From Candidatus Kapaibacterium sp. (GTDB lineage Bacteria > Bacteroidota > Ignavibacteria > Kapaibacteriales > UBA2268), in contig JAPLFL010000129.1 in the NCBI GenBank assembly GCA_026390695.1, positions 1-64,000 on the forward strand: 64,000 nt of DNA, read 5' to 3'. Both the position numbers and the translations under genes were made by a program. Positions 43,430 to 52,958 of the stretch are shown here, in pieces. Each line of letters begins with the position of its first letter. Position 1 is the first letter of the stretch. The notes beneath the pieces are model-generated. The model ran no database searches. It was not told the origin of the DNA and saw only the letters and a list, made by a program, of their open reading frames with translations.

Positions 43430-45004
43430 CTAAGAAATCCTTATCTTTTTCTTCAAAGGCAAGCTAATATTAACCGTTGTTCCGATATTCTTATCACTAA
43501 TAATATTAATAGATCCTCCATAAACCTCAATACAACGATGTACAATAAATAAACCCAATCCATAGCCGGAATGGTGTTTAGCGTTAGTTGCTCTGAAAAA
43601 CATTGAATAAATCTCACTAATCTCATTATGAGGAATACCGATACCATTATCTTTTAAACTGATCCTGATAAATTTTTCATCACAAATTACATTAAAAAGT
43701 ATCTCTTTACTTAAATCGGAGTATTTGGCTGCATTAGATAAAATATTTCCTAAAATCAGACCCAAAAGCTCTTCATCAGCATATATGATGTTGTTGATTG
43801 TATTAATTTCTATTTTGATTGTACCTTTGCGTTTAAAAGAAAACTCAATATTATCGGCAATAGTTCGACAAAATGAATTTATATCAAGTTCTTCAAGATT
43901 TGCAGAATATTTTTCAAGATCAATTTTGCTAATCAATTGGACATTCTCCATTAACTGCGTCATTTGAAGAACCGTATCCTGAATTTTCATTAAAAATTTA
44001 TTTCGATCATAAAGTGAATCCTGTTCCGGCAACCTTTTCAATAAATCGACTGAAAGCATAATATTCGTTAGTGGAGTTCTTAATTCTCGGCTTACAAGTG
44101 TAAGAAATTTAGCTTTAAGTTGATTCAATTCTTTCTGGGTATTTAGAATTGTCTGAAACTCATTATTTTTTGTAATTAATAACATTTCAAAGCTGCAAAC
44201 GACTGAATGATAATTTTGTCCGCTGAGAGCTTCAACACAAGAATTAAAAACTAATTCATCAGACCTGCGGACGAGTTCAAACTCACAAGATTCAAACTGA
44301 CCAGCTTTAATTGCTTCTTCATATTCAAAAGAATTTGAAAAAATATTGATTGAGCTTAATGTTGATCCGATAATTTTTTCCTTAGGGAGATAAAATGTAT
44401 CGAGGAATGCTGGATTTACCGCACTGATACTAAGCTCAGGAAATTTTAAAATAACAAGTGGAGTGTGGATAAAATTGAATAATTTATCGAAAATCAATTC
44501 ATTTCCGAATTGCTGAATTAAATTATTAAAAGGTTCACTATCCCGCACACTCTCATTTTTTTTATCTATTGATTGTATAATTTCTTTATTAACTAATAAT
44601 TGTTGACGCTTATTAGTTGTTATCATCTTATTTGTGATTTCAAAGATAACTTCTTTTATCCTTGAATCGACATCTTGGGATATAAATGAGTATGCTCCTG
44701 ATCTGATAGCACGGACAGCCAGATACTCATTTGGATTATTGGAAATGAAAACATAAGGAATATTCACATTCTGACTGTTCAAGTAATCGGATATACTTAA
44801 ATCATTTAAATTTGATATTCCTGCAATTATTAAGTCCCATTGCTCTTTTTCGTAAACACCCGTTAATTCTTCCTCATTGCATGAAAAATAATCAGATTCG
44901 ACCCCACATCGATAAATGATATTAAGAAGACTATCAACCTCATTAAGGTCAAAATTTATAAACAGTATTTTAATTTTATCAAACATTTTTTTTTCGTAAT
45001 TCAT
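43430..45004 (-). CDS. Degenerate receiver-PAS-histidine kinase-like protein
   Basis: A 524-residue protein built as receiver (~8-125), PAS (~165-280), HisKA (~290-355) and HATPase (~375-520), but key residues are changed. The receiver has NFD where the acidic pair should be, Gly62 in place of the phosphoacceptor Asp (DLIIAG), and Gln in place of the conserved Lys (FISQD). The H box reads LVSRELRTPL, with Arg306 in the position of the phosphorylated His. N box NILSNAAKYS, G1 DNGIGIP and G2 GYGLGL are intact, so ATP binding is plausible. A pseudokinase is the simplest reading. No response regulator adjoins it. Confidence 0.88.
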   Translation of the reverse strand: MNYEKKMFDKIKILFINFDLNEVDSLLNIIYRCGVESDYFSCNEEELTGVYEKEQWDLIIAGISNLNDLSISDYLNSQNVNIPYVFISNNPNEYLAVRAIRSGAYSFISQDVDSRIKEVIFEITNKMITTNKRQQLLVNKEIIQSIDKKNESVRDSEPFNNLIQQFGNELIFDKLFNFIHTPLVILKFPELSISAVNPAFLDTFYLPKEKIIGSTLSSINIFSNSFEYEEAIKAGQFESCEFELVRRSDELVFNSCVEALSGQNYHSVVCSFEMLLITKNNEFQTILNTQKELNQLKAKFLTLVSRELRTPLTNIMLSVDLLKRLPEQDSLYDRNKFLMKIQDTVLQMTQLMENVQLISKIDLEKYSANLEELDINSFCRTIADNIEFSFKRKGTIKIEINTINNIIYADEELLGLILGNILSNAAKYSDLSKEILFNVICDEKFIRISLKDNGIGIPHNEISEIYSMFFRATNAKHHSGYGLGLFIVHRCIEVYGGSINIISDKNIGTTVNISLPLKKKIRIS

Positions 45005-45059
45005 TCTAATATCAAATTAGAAAATATTTACTTTATATACAATCTTTTCAAAAAACAGA

Positions 45060-45827
45060 TCATATTTTTCTGTGAACCATTGTGGTAGAAGCCTGAGCTA
45101 CTGGTGTTATTAGAATATCCTGAATACAAACATGAGGTGGCCTGCTTGCACAAAATAATGCTGCTTCCGCAACATCCCTGCCGATTAATGGCTCGAAGCC
45201 ATCATACACTTTCTTTGCTGCTTCGGTGTTGCCATGAAACCGGACTATCGAAAATTCTGTCTCTGCAAGTCCGGGATCGAGATTTGTAACTTTTATCCCT
45301 GTTCCGTTCAAATCCATGGTCATTGCTCTCGATAAGGCTCTCACTGCATGTTTTGTTGCGCAGTAAACATTTCCCGCAGGATAGACTTCCCTGCCAGCCA
45401 AGGATGCTATGTTAATTATCAACCCAGAATTTTCTTTAAGCATCCAATTAATTACGATTTTTGAAACATAAAGTAAACCTTTAATATTCGTATCAATCAT
45501 TGCCTCCCAATCCTGAAGGTCTCCGTCCTGTATTTTAGACATACCTGATGCCAAACCTGCATTGTTAATCAACACATCCACTTTGCGCCATTTCTCATCA
45601 ATCTCAAGAGCAGAGGCTACGTTTTCAGCACTGCGCACGTCACATTCAATTAACAGCGATTCCGTTCCATATTTTGTGTTTAATAGTTGAGCAAATTCTT
45701 CTAACTTTTCTTTTCGTCGGGCAAGAAGAATCAACTTTGCACCGTTTTCTGCGAATATTTCCGCACAAGCCTGTCCTATTCCGGCTGATGCTCCTGTTAC
45801 CATTACAATTTTATTTTTCATTTTCAT
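45060..45827 (-). CDS. Short-chain dehydrogenase/reductase
   Basis: A 255-residue Rossmann NAD(P) oxidoreductase. Cofactor motif VTGASAGIGQA, NNAGLA, active-site Ser in INIASLAG and YxxxK as YCATK. Overall closest in pattern to YdfG-type NADP-dependent 3-hydroxy acid dehydrogenases (LLARRKEKLEE after the second strand suggests NADP preference). Substrate cannot be fixed. Starts 1 bp after the TraB/GumN gene. Confidence 0.9.
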   Translation of the reverse strand: MKMKNKIVMVTGASAGIGQACAEIFAENGAKLILLARRKEKLEEFAQLLNTKYGTESLLIECDVRSAENVASALEIDEKWRKVDVLINNAGLASGMSKIQDGDLQDWEAMIDTNIKGLLYVSKIVINWMLKENSGLIINIASLAGREVYPAGNVYCATKHAVRALSRAMTMDLNGTGIKVTNLDPGLAETEFSIVRFHGNTEAAKKVYDGFEPLIGRDVAEAALFCASRPPHVCIQDILITPVAQASTTMVHRKI

Positions 45828-45828
45828 A

Positions 45829-46704
45829 TTAAAGTTTTGTTATTTTATACTTATTATTTTTGCTAAATAAATTAACCAATCCGTTTTCTCCACACAAATG
45901 AGCAGCACCTAATACAACAAAATATTTGTGCTTTTCGGTCATAAATTCGATTAATTTCGAATACATTCTAATATTTCGTTCATCCAACATTATTGAGTTA
46001 ATTTTCTTTTCCACCGAATCGGAGCTGTCTTCAAGTGCAAGCTTGGTCATTTCTTCGAGTGATCCACGTTTCCACACTTCAAACAGTGTATCTACCATAT
46101 TAGTCTGTGACTCGAAATCATTAATAATTTTCTCGAAGTGCGACGAATCAACCTGATTGAAAACTTTTTCAAATGTGTTTATCTGATCATCTAAAGTTTC
46201 AAGACTTAAAATACTTTTTTTAACTTTTTCTGCATTATTAATAAAGTGCATATCTATACCTTCTTCAGGCGAAAACCCGCTTTTAAGCAAGTCTAACTGC
46301 TGGAGTCTAATAAAGGCTAACCATGGCATCATCTTCTCATAAAAAGGCTCTTTAATGCCTTTGACAGCAAATTTCTTTTTTATAAGCTCATATACATTTT
46401 GGGATATGTGATCATTTAATTTGGAGCCGTCATTATAAAAGGATTTTTTCATTAAAATATTTTTGTCCACGTGATTAACGTCCATTTCAATAACCAGATT
46501 ATCTGAAGACTCAAATGATTTTTCAATTATCGAATCAAGAGGATAAATCGTTTTTTTACCAAAATGAATTGAACCAAGAAGATAGAGTGTGGAATTAGAG
46601 GATTCTATTTTCCAGAAGAAATGATTTTGTGCATTGGAAGATATTATAAAGCTGAGAACTAACAAAATTATTGAACTGATTTTTTTCATTGTATTTTCAA
46701 TCAC
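45829..46704 (-). CDS. TraB/GumN family protein
   Basis: A 291-residue exported protein with signal peptide (~1-25) and the TraB/GumN fold: FFWKIESSNSTLYLLGSIHFG (the conserved GSIHxG near the N-terminus), DNLVIEMD and, near the end, the glycine/histidine motif FVVLGAAHLCGENGLV. These motifs resemble EreA/ChaN-type and Tiki-like metalloproteases; activity here is not established. Lies between ccmB and the SDR gene on the minus strand. Confidence 0.87.
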   Translation of the reverse strand: MIENTMKKISSIILLVLSFIISSNAQNHFFWKIESSNSTLYLLGSIHFGKKTIYPLDSIIEKSFESSDNLVIEMDVNHVDKNILMKKSFYNDGSKLNDHISQNVYELIKKKFAVKGIKEPFYEKMMPWLAFIRLQQLDLLKSGFSPEEGIDMHFINNAEKVKKSILSLETLDDQINTFEKVFNQVDSSHFEKIINDFESQTNMVDTLFEVWKRGSLEEMTKLALEDSSDSVEKKINSIMLDERNIRMYSKLIEFMTEKHKYFVVLGAAHLCGENGLVNLFSKNNKYKITKL

Positions 46705-46755
46705 AAGTTAGTATTTAGATGAATTTAAATTAAAATAAGTTTATTTAACTAATTA

Positions 46756-47430
46756 TTAATCTTTCCAGACAATTTTGAAAAGAAAATATGAAACTACTGT
46801 GATAACTCCACTATAAGCAATCATTATATTAAAATTATCATAAGTTTTCAAAAATTCAGTTCCTTCAATAGCCTCAGCACTTGCCATTATTCCGATAATA
46901 ATAAGTGGAAGCAGAATTGGGAATGAGAGTACAGGAAACAAAGCATTTTTTGTATTTGCTTTTGCTATTATTGCAGAAATAATTGTTGTAGCACACGAAA
47001 TTCCAATGCTACCTAAAAAAATTCCTATTGAAAATTCAAGCGGTGAATTTATCTTAACAGAGGATGAGAATATCAAAAATAAAATTACTGCAACAGCATT
47101 GAGAGCAACTCCGAGAACTAAATTAAAAAATAATTTACCAAAATAAACAGAGTCGGTACTCGCTGTCAAAATTAGTAAGAAACCTGTTCCGCGTTCCTCT
47201 TCACTTACGAAACTCTTTGCAAGTCCTGTCATGGCGGTAAAGAACATAATTACCCAGATAATCCCGGCCGTGAAAGCCGGAGATAAAGATTCGTGTGCTA
47301 ATGAAAAAACAATCATTGTGATAGTAGTAAGAATAAAAAGTAATGTTGAGGATATTGCATAACGAGTCCTGAACTCACTTTTTATTTCTTTGCTAAATAC
47401 AGCAACACTCTTTGAGAAACTATTTGCCAT
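46756..47430 (-). CDS. ccmB: Haem exporter subunit CcmB
   Basis: Inner-membrane subunit of the CcmAB(C) system for cytochrome c maturation. 224 residues with six hydrophobic helices; the N-terminal AVFSKEIKSEFRTRYAISS, the EEERGTGFLLILTAS segment and the FPILLPLIIIG region are CcmB hallmarks. I choose the ATG at 47430 (MANSFSK) because the longer frame (from 47496) overlaps the end of the upstream surface-protein gene, whose stop is at 47435, and adds a non-homologous leader. No ccmA, ccmC or ccmE is adjacent. Confidence 0.88.
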   Translation of the reverse strand: MANSFSKSVAVFSKEIKSEFRTRYAISSTLLFILTTITMIVFSLAHESLSPAFTAGIIWVIMFFTAMTGLAKSFVSEEERGTGFLLILTASTDSVYFGKLFFNLVLGVALNAVAVILFLIFSSSVKINSPLEFSIGIFLGSIGISCATTIISAIIAKANTKNALFPVLSFPILLPLIIIGIMASAEAIEGTEFLKTYDNFNIMIAYSGVITVVSYFLFKIVWKD

Positions 47431-47434
47431 TATT

Positions 47435-49840
47435 TTATAATTTAAATCGTGTACCGAGAATAAAGGAAATTTGCTGTAAATCCCACTGACCGTCATTTAT
47501 CAAGCTTCCTAAATGATAATTATAAAGCATTTCAAAGAACACATTATATTTTTTGGAAAGTTTGAAATTAACACCTGATCCGGCAAAAGCACTCAAATGA
47601 AATGTTTTGAAACTACCAAGTTTATTAATTGAATTGTCCACCTGTTCACGGCTTCCATTGCGGAAAGTATAAGAATCTGGATTTGCAATTGTTCGAGAAA
47701 ATTCTATATTGTCATAAATATTGAAAGCAAAATTAATTCCGCCTATTAGATATAAATAGGACTTAATGTAATACTCGTTAGCCACAGAAATATGCAGATT
47801 CAAAGAATTATTCTTTATAAGGCTGCCAAAATAAACATCTGTAAATTTTCTGTTAACTGTGTCGGTCAAAAAATGTTTAAATGTTGTATCGGTTGACTGG
47901 AGGCTGCCTGAATAGTTTTCCAAAGATAATCTTGCACTTATAAAGTTAGATTCATTATACCTGTACGAAGCTAATATGCCGCCGTAGCCGCAGATTCCGT
48001 TAGATTTACCGAAATTCCCATCAACATTTACATTTCCGCTTTTTGAAAAATCTGCAGAATGAAATGAAAATGATAACTTGCCAAAAGCTCCAAAAACTAT
48101 ACTGGGACTTATCTTACAGTCTTTAACTTCTCCTTCTGATAAAGAGAAAAAATATTTATCCTGTTTGGCATCAAATGAGTAACATAAAGAATAGAGACCT
48201 TTATTTTCTGCCATATCAGAAATTTCGACTAACATCCTTGCTTTCTGATCCCCAAAAGTCGGAACAGCAGATAATAAAACCTGAGCTTGACCATTTTCCA
48301 GAGCTGGCTGGTTATAGAGAAATCCTTCGGAATATAAAATTTTCAATTCCCTTAAACCGGAATCATCAACGCGGTCATCGCGGAAAATAAGCTGTGCATC
48401 ACTGTTAAAATGTGCTTCAATCATCGGTGGCAAAGTATCAAGAGCAGCAGCATTAGGAACAAATGATTGCCCTCCCATTGTTCCGTACGCATCGTTATGG
48501 CTGAAACCGTAGGAATACATTCCGAATGGTGCTCCTGCAGCTATAGTATGAGTTCCATATCTGACTTTGAAGTTGCCCACAGAATATCTTGACAAACCAA
48601 GTTGCGAGAAATTACTATCTTCTTGCGGTTTATTATCAAGGAGCATAGTTTTGATGGCTTTTGTTGGAATCACAACGTTAATATAATGTTCCCAGTCACC
48701 ATTCATGGGAGTTGCAAAGCGATATTTATTTAAAAATTGCAGGGTTGGACTTACCAATATCATCATTGGATCACCAACCAAATCATCAGCTAAGAAGCCA
48801 TGCGAAAACTGTGCGACTAAAACAGGTTTATCGGCTGTTATCTGCACAGGATTTTTGCAAATATTCTCATAATATTTTCCTGGCCCTAATATCCTTACCA
48901 ATTTATTATTTTCAAATATTTTTGTATTTGCTTCATGTGCAAGTACCCGATAGGTGTATCTTGAACGCGATTGAAATTTACCTATATAAAAATGCTTTCC
49001 CCAAGCATTAACAGGAGGCATTTGTTCAACCAAATGATTGCAGTAACCGGTATTACTTGGAATATATGCGCATTTATGGCCACTAAAAACTGCGATTTTC
49101 TTGTTTGATTTAATTAATGAACCTGTAAGATCGCAAGTACTGCGGTCTTCAGCTTGTGCCGAAAGCTGGTAAACATCACCTCGGTTAAGCTTAACAATAG
49201 ACTTATTTCCAGCAAAAGACACAGTTGTATTGACTGTCGGAGTTATTTCAACTACAGTATTATCATCTGTAGCGACTATTGCAAACTGCGACATTGAAAG
49301 ATCAGCACGGTTGTAGCACATTACTCTGTATTCGGTTCCAAGCACTTCCAAAGGCAATCCCAGAAAAGCATCGGTCGTCTGATGGCGACTGTTCAATCCA
49401 TAAACCGTAACCGGTATATCCGATGAAATATGAACAGCATGTTTCTCCTCTACCACAGCAGAACTTTTTATTTCAGCGGTTGGGTCTATAACTACATTTT
49501 TTACAGTACCAGCCGATACTTTGACATTTTTTTTAAAACCAATACTGGGAATTTCAACTTTAATCAGTGCATCATAATCACAGCTTATGAAAAGTTCGAG
49601 ATTAAGCGGGCTTTCCTTCCCTTCTTTAGGGTCATAATCTTCGTGGTTTTTTTCAAAACAAAGCCAAAATTCAGTTCCTTCCACATTTTTGGCAATTAAT
49701 CCTGTGGTCTTAATTTGTTGAGGAAGCTTGGAATCAGCAATAGCCGCTATTTGTGAACTTATAAAATATAAAATTAATAAACAAAAGTAAGTTTGAAATC
49801 TAATCTTTAGATATGTATTAACAAGCAATGGGAGCATCAT
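47435..49840 (-). CDS. IgGFc-binding-domain protein with C-terminal barrel
   Basis: An 801-residue surface protein. N-terminal membrane/signal segment (~10-32), then an IgGFc-binding-type domain (~45-440: EGTEFWLCFEKN, VTVYGLNSRHQTTDAFLGLPLEVLGTEY, ATDDNTVVEITPT, GHKCAYIPSN, CNHLVEQMPPVNAWGKHF), a middle Ig-like region, and from ~580 to the end a run of amphipathic strands (HISVANEYYIKSYLYLIGG, FLSAFAGSGVNFKLSKKYNVF...) ending in ILGTRFKL, which looks like an outer-membrane barrel. Its ATG overlaps the stop of the upstream gene as ATGATG/TGA. Confidence 0.8.
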   Translation of the reverse strand: MMLPLLVNTYLKIRFQTYFCLLILYFISSQIAAIADSKLPQQIKTTGLIAKNVEGTEFWLCFEKNHEDYDPKEGKESPLNLELFISCDYDALIKVEIPSIGFKKNVKVSAGTVKNVVIDPTAEIKSSAVVEEKHAVHISSDIPVTVYGLNSRHQTTDAFLGLPLEVLGTEYRVMCYNRADLSMSQFAIVATDDNTVVEITPTVNTTVSFAGNKSIVKLNRGDVYQLSAQAEDRSTCDLTGSLIKSNKKIAVFSGHKCAYIPSNTGYCNHLVEQMPPVNAWGKHFYIGKFQSRSRYTYRVLAHEANTKIFENNKLVRILGPGKYYENICKNPVQITADKPVLVAQFSHGFLADDLVGDPMMILVSPTLQFLNKYRFATPMNGDWEHYINVVIPTKAIKTMLLDNKPQEDSNFSQLGLSRYSVGNFKVRYGTHTIAAGAPFGMYSYGFSHNDAYGTMGGQSFVPNAAALDTLPPMIEAHFNSDAQLIFRDDRVDDSGLRELKILYSEGFLYNQPALENGQAQVLLSAVPTFGDQKARMLVEISDMAENKGLYSLCYSFDAKQDKYFFSLSEGEVKDCKISPSIVFGAFGKLSFSFHSADFSKSGNVNVDGNFGKSNGICGYGGILASYRYNESNFISARLSLENYSGSLQSTDTTFKHFLTDTVNRKFTDVYFGSLIKNNSLNLHISVANEYYIKSYLYLIGGINFAFNIYDNIEFSRTIANPDSYTFRNGSREQVDNSINKLGSFKTFHLSAFAGSGVNFKLSKKYNVFFEMLYNYHLGSLINDGQWDLQQISFILGTRFKL

Positions 49841-50676
49841 TTACAGTACAATAAATTAATTTTATATATGAAAGATTGAGTCTTCATGGTTAAAAAATAT
49901 TTGCCGGAAGGAATTTCCCAGAAATTCGGAGTAAACTTCAAAAAATACGAACCATGGCTAAAAATCATATCATGCGAATAATTTAAATTAAGGCCTGATT
50001 CATTTGTAATCATGAAATTCTGCATCTGTCCAAATACACCAAAGTCCTGAATAAATTCTCCGTCAATATAGAATAAGGAAAACTGGACTTTAGTGTTCTT
50101 ATTTATAAAGAAAGGTACAGAGACCAGGTCATTAACTAAAAACGGATTCGGACGATTCTGAGCCAATCCCTCAGGATATACAGGAACAATTATTGCATCA
50201 TTAACAATAATTTTTCCTTGTTTTAGATTTGCATTGGTTATTTCTGTGTCATTAATAAAAATTTGCACGGGTTTGATATATGCTAAAGAATCTTCAGAAG
50301 CCAATCCTTCAGTTTCAAGCTCGCAAATGATACCATTAGTCACGGTTTGACCGGTTTTAGAAAAAACTTCAAAAATTGCTGAATCAACTGTTGAATTAAT
50401 ATTAGTTATCTGAGGAAAATTATCTGTCATAGCATAATTCGGTGAACCAAACACCTTTGCTATATCAAGGATTCCGGAATTATATTTAAATCTTATTTTT
50501 ATTGAATTTATCGGACTGATATCAATAGTTCCAGTGACTTGAATTTTTATCTTCGAAGAAACACCGCTTTTGATCATTGTATCCGGAATAGATACCGAAA
50601 CCGCTCCCAAAGCATAATAATTGGGAATTAATATCAAAATTGTTAATAAGAAAAAAATATTTTTTAAAGTTATCAT
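49837..50676 (-). CDS. Cohesin-like surface protein with sorting-type tail
   Basis: A 279-residue secreted protein with signal peptide (~1-24). Residues ~25-160 read as a beta sandwich with cohesin-like strands (IKIRFKYNSGILDIAKV; a domain repeatedly found in surface proteins). The end (~170-279: GLAQNRPNPFLVNDLVSVPFFI, VQFSLFYIDG, SGKYFLTMKTQSFIYKINLL) has the pattern of type A T9SS sorting domains (NPNPFxxxTxIxFxL and a final YxxKxxx strand). Its stop overlaps the start of the IgGFc-domain gene, so the two are coupled. Confidence 0.65.
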   Translation of the reverse strand: MITLKNIFFLLTILILIPNYYALGAVSVSIPDTMIKSGVSSKIKIQVTGTIDISPINSIKIRFKYNSGILDIAKVFGSPNYAMTDNFPQITNINSTVDSAIFEVFSKTGQTVTNGIICELETEGLASEDSLAYIKPVQIFINDTEITNANLKQGKIIVNDAIIVPVYPEGLAQNRPNPFLVNDLVSVPFFINKNTKVQFSLFYIDGEFIQDFGVFGQMQNFMITNESGLNLNYSHDMIFSHGSYFLKFTPNFWEIPSGKYFLTMKTQSFIYKINLLYCK

Positions 50677-50813
50677 TAACTATTTATTTTAAATTCAATA
50701 AAATTCGAGTTTCATTCGGTATAATGTGATAATAACGATTTATTCGGTATTTCATTTGATTTTTATATTCAAAATTCGCTCCAATCCTGATTTTGAGAAA
50801 CATCATATCTTTG

Positions 50814-51668
50814 CTATAGGCTCCTATATATATAATCAGGACTTTTAAATCCTCTGGACCGAGCATAATCAACATATTCTTCAAACTCACCCGGTTCCAA
50901 ATACTTATTTAATGGTGAAATACTTAAAGCTTTATAAGCAGGATGGTACTGATCCAATAGGTTTAAATAAGTTTGAGTGCCAACATTATCGGCAATAAAA
51001 TCAATTATAGCCCTTGTATCACCCTGATTATTTGGGAGAACCAAATGACGAACTAACATTCCGCTAACAGCCCTGCCATTTACTGTATGCAAATCTCCGA
51101 CCTGCCTGTACATTTCAAGAACAGCTTTCGAAGCAAATTCAAAGTAGTTATCGGCTATCGTATATATTGAGCTGTTCTCGGTTTTAACGAATTTAATATC
51201 CGGCATATAAATATCAATCAATCCTTCAAGCGATTTCAAAGTTTCAACTTTTTCATAACAAGAAGAATTCCAAACTGTCGGGATATTAAGACCATTCAAC
51301 TTTGCTTGTTCGATTGCTGCCGCTATAGTCGGTCCATAGTGAGTTGGAGTTACGAAGTTGATGTTATTACAACCGTAGTCTTGAAGTTCGAATATTATAT
51401 CAACAAGCTCGTCACTTGAGATTACTTCTCCCCTACCCTCATGGCTAATCTCATAGTTTTGACAAAATACACAGCGAAGTGAACATCCACTAAAAAATAT
51501 TGTACCACTGCCACCAGAGCCAACAAGTTCTGGTTCTTCACCAAAATGAGGCTGGTAGGAAGCAATTCGCATTTCAGCAGATGAACAACATTTACCACTT
51601 GTTGATGAAAAGCGGTCACTATTGCAGTTATGCGGACATAAGTTGCATGGATTATAACTATTAATCAT
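50814..51668 (-). CDS. Radical SAM protein, PflA-like
   Basis: A 284-residue radical SAM enzyme of the pyruvate-formate-lyase-activating-like group (COG1313 type). The cluster motif is CSLRCVFC (Cys62, Cys66, Cys69), preceded by an N-terminal cysteine cluster (Cys8, 11, 15, 27, 28) that may hold an extra Fe-S centre. TGGEP-like binding is replaced by VTPTHYGP. Substrate unknown. Coupled to the PP2C gene by ATGA overlap. Confidence 0.87.
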   Translation of the reverse strand: MINSYNPCNLCPHNCNSDRFSSTSGKCCSSAEMRIASYQPHFGEEPELVGSGGSGTIFFSGCSLRCVFCQNYEISHEGRGEVISSDELVDIIFELQDYGCNNINFVTPTHYGPTIAAAIEQAKLNGLNIPTVWNSSCYEKVETLKSLEGLIDIYMPDIKFVKTENSSIYTIADNYFEFASKAVLEMYRQVGDLHTVNGRAVSGMLVRHLVLPNNQGDTRAIIDFIADNVGTQTYLNLLDQYHPAYKALSISPLNKYLEPGEFEEYVDYARSRGFKSPDYIYRSL

Positions 51669-52945
51669 ACTTTTTCTTCTATTTGTTCTGGTACATCTCG
51701 TTTTATTACAATAATTGTTTTATCATCATTATAAAGACTTTCGGCAGAAAATTTTTGCACTTCCTCAATAATACTCAGTGCTATAATATTGGCTTTTTCA
51801 TTTCGGAATTTCCTTATAAGGTCTTTCAGTCTATCTTCACCGAACATTTCACCAAGAGCATTATTAGCTTCAGTAATTCCGTCAGTATAGAGGACTAATA
51901 TAGATCCATGGCGCATTCTGATATTTTCAACACCATATTTTTGTTTTTTTGCAACTCCAAGCAATCCACCTGTTGATTTAAGCTCTCTGAATTGATCAAT
52001 ATCAGGGTGATAAAGAAAGGGAGAACAGTGGCCAGCATTAGCATACAAAGCCAATCTGTTTTCAGAATTTGTCAGAGCAATGAAAAACATGGTTACGAGC
52101 CTTTCATAAGGGAATGCTTCGTAAATCAGATTATTCAGGCGTCCAATTAATTGAGAAATTGAAGCATTATACTCAATTCCCATTTTCATTGCACCGGAAA
52201 CGAATAGAGCCTGAATGGCAGCAGGTAACCCTTTGCTTGCTGCATCTGAGATTACTATTCCGAGTCTCTCATTTTCTTCATCAGGATAACTGAGATAATC
52301 GAAATAATCCCCACCTACTGCAGAGTCCGGGATACAAATACCATAAATATCAAAATCCTGAAATCTTCTGAAGTGATCAGGTAACAAGCTGCGTTGAATT
52401 TCAGAAGCTTTATTAATATCCTTTTTTATTTTCTGTTGGGCATCTTGGTTGGAGGCATTACGTAGTGCAACGGTAATTACGGAACTAATCACATTTAATG
52501 TATCAGAAAATGAGCGTGGCAGCTCCTTTGCATTAAATCCCAATAGATATTTGTAATATTTGCCGGATTTTAATCTTAAAATATCTCCTACACCCGTTAC
52601 CGAATACAATTCAATACCAGACTCTCTTAGAAGTTCATCAGTTTCGACTGCAAGCACAGTCCTATTTTTCATTAATGCAGTGTAAACATTATCGTATTCC
52701 TCAACTGGCAAGGTATAGCCGCTTGGAATATGTTTAACTTTACCAAACTGATACATCAGTCGGTATGCCTCACTCGAAGGTACCATTTCCCAAATCCTAC
52801 CGCCAATTATATTCAGTTCTTCGTGATTAACTAAATCACGAATAAATGACTTGAGCATCTTTTCAGGATTTTTAATTTTTCCGGAATTGAAATTTTCAAC
52901 AAATTTATAAGTTAATCGCTGGTCAAAATTGATATTATTGCTCAT
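51665..52945 (-). CDS. PP2C-like serine phosphatase (SpoIIE/RsbU family)
   Basis: A 426-residue protein: N-terminal region (~1-170) of unassigned alpha+beta fold, possibly a sensor, and a C-terminal PP2C/SpoIIE domain (~195-420). The motifs SAVGGDYFDY, DAASKGLPAAI, ANAGHCSPFL and LYTDGITEANN include the metal-binding Asp residues. RsbU-like enzymes control anti-anti-sigma switches; no partner gene is adjacent. Part of the run from dapA to the radical SAM gene. Confidence 0.88.
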   Translation of the reverse strand: MSNNINFDQRLTYKFVENFNSGKIKNPEKMLKSFIRDLVNHEELNIIGGRIWEMVPSSEAYRLMYQFGKVKHIPSGYTLPVEEYDNVYTALMKNRTVLAVETDELLRESGIELYSVTGVGDILRLKSGKYYKYLLGFNAKELPRSFSDTLNVISSVITVALRNASNQDAQQKIKKDINKASEIQRSLLPDHFRRFQDFDIYGICIPDSAVGGDYFDYLSYPDEENERLGIVISDAASKGLPAAIQALFVSGAMKMGIEYNASISQLIGRLNNLIYEAFPYERLVTMFFIALTNSENRLALYANAGHCSPFLYHPDIDQFRELKSTGGLLGVAKKQKYGVENIRMRHGSILVLYTDGITEANNALGEMFGEDRLKDLIRKFRNEKANIIALSIIEEVQKFSAESLYNDDKTIIVIKRDVPEQIEEKV

Positions 52946-52958
52946 TTTTATCAGTCAT

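Noticed and set aside
43430-45004. Sequencing error explaining the missing kinase His
   Set aside because: Not ruled out, but Gly62, NFD and Gln at separate positions in the receiver are changed too, so single-base error would have to be multiplied.
49837-50676. Possible full-length adhesin fused with the IgGFc-domain gene
   Set aside because: An ATGA overlap with stop codon separates them cleanly and the second gene has its own hydrophobic leader; no frameshift is needed.
50684-50890. 68-residue minus-strand ORF between the radical SAM and cohesin-like genes
   Set aside because: Overlaps the 3' end of the radical SAM gene in another frame, has no signal and no family; the remaining 130 bp is ordinary intergenic sequence.
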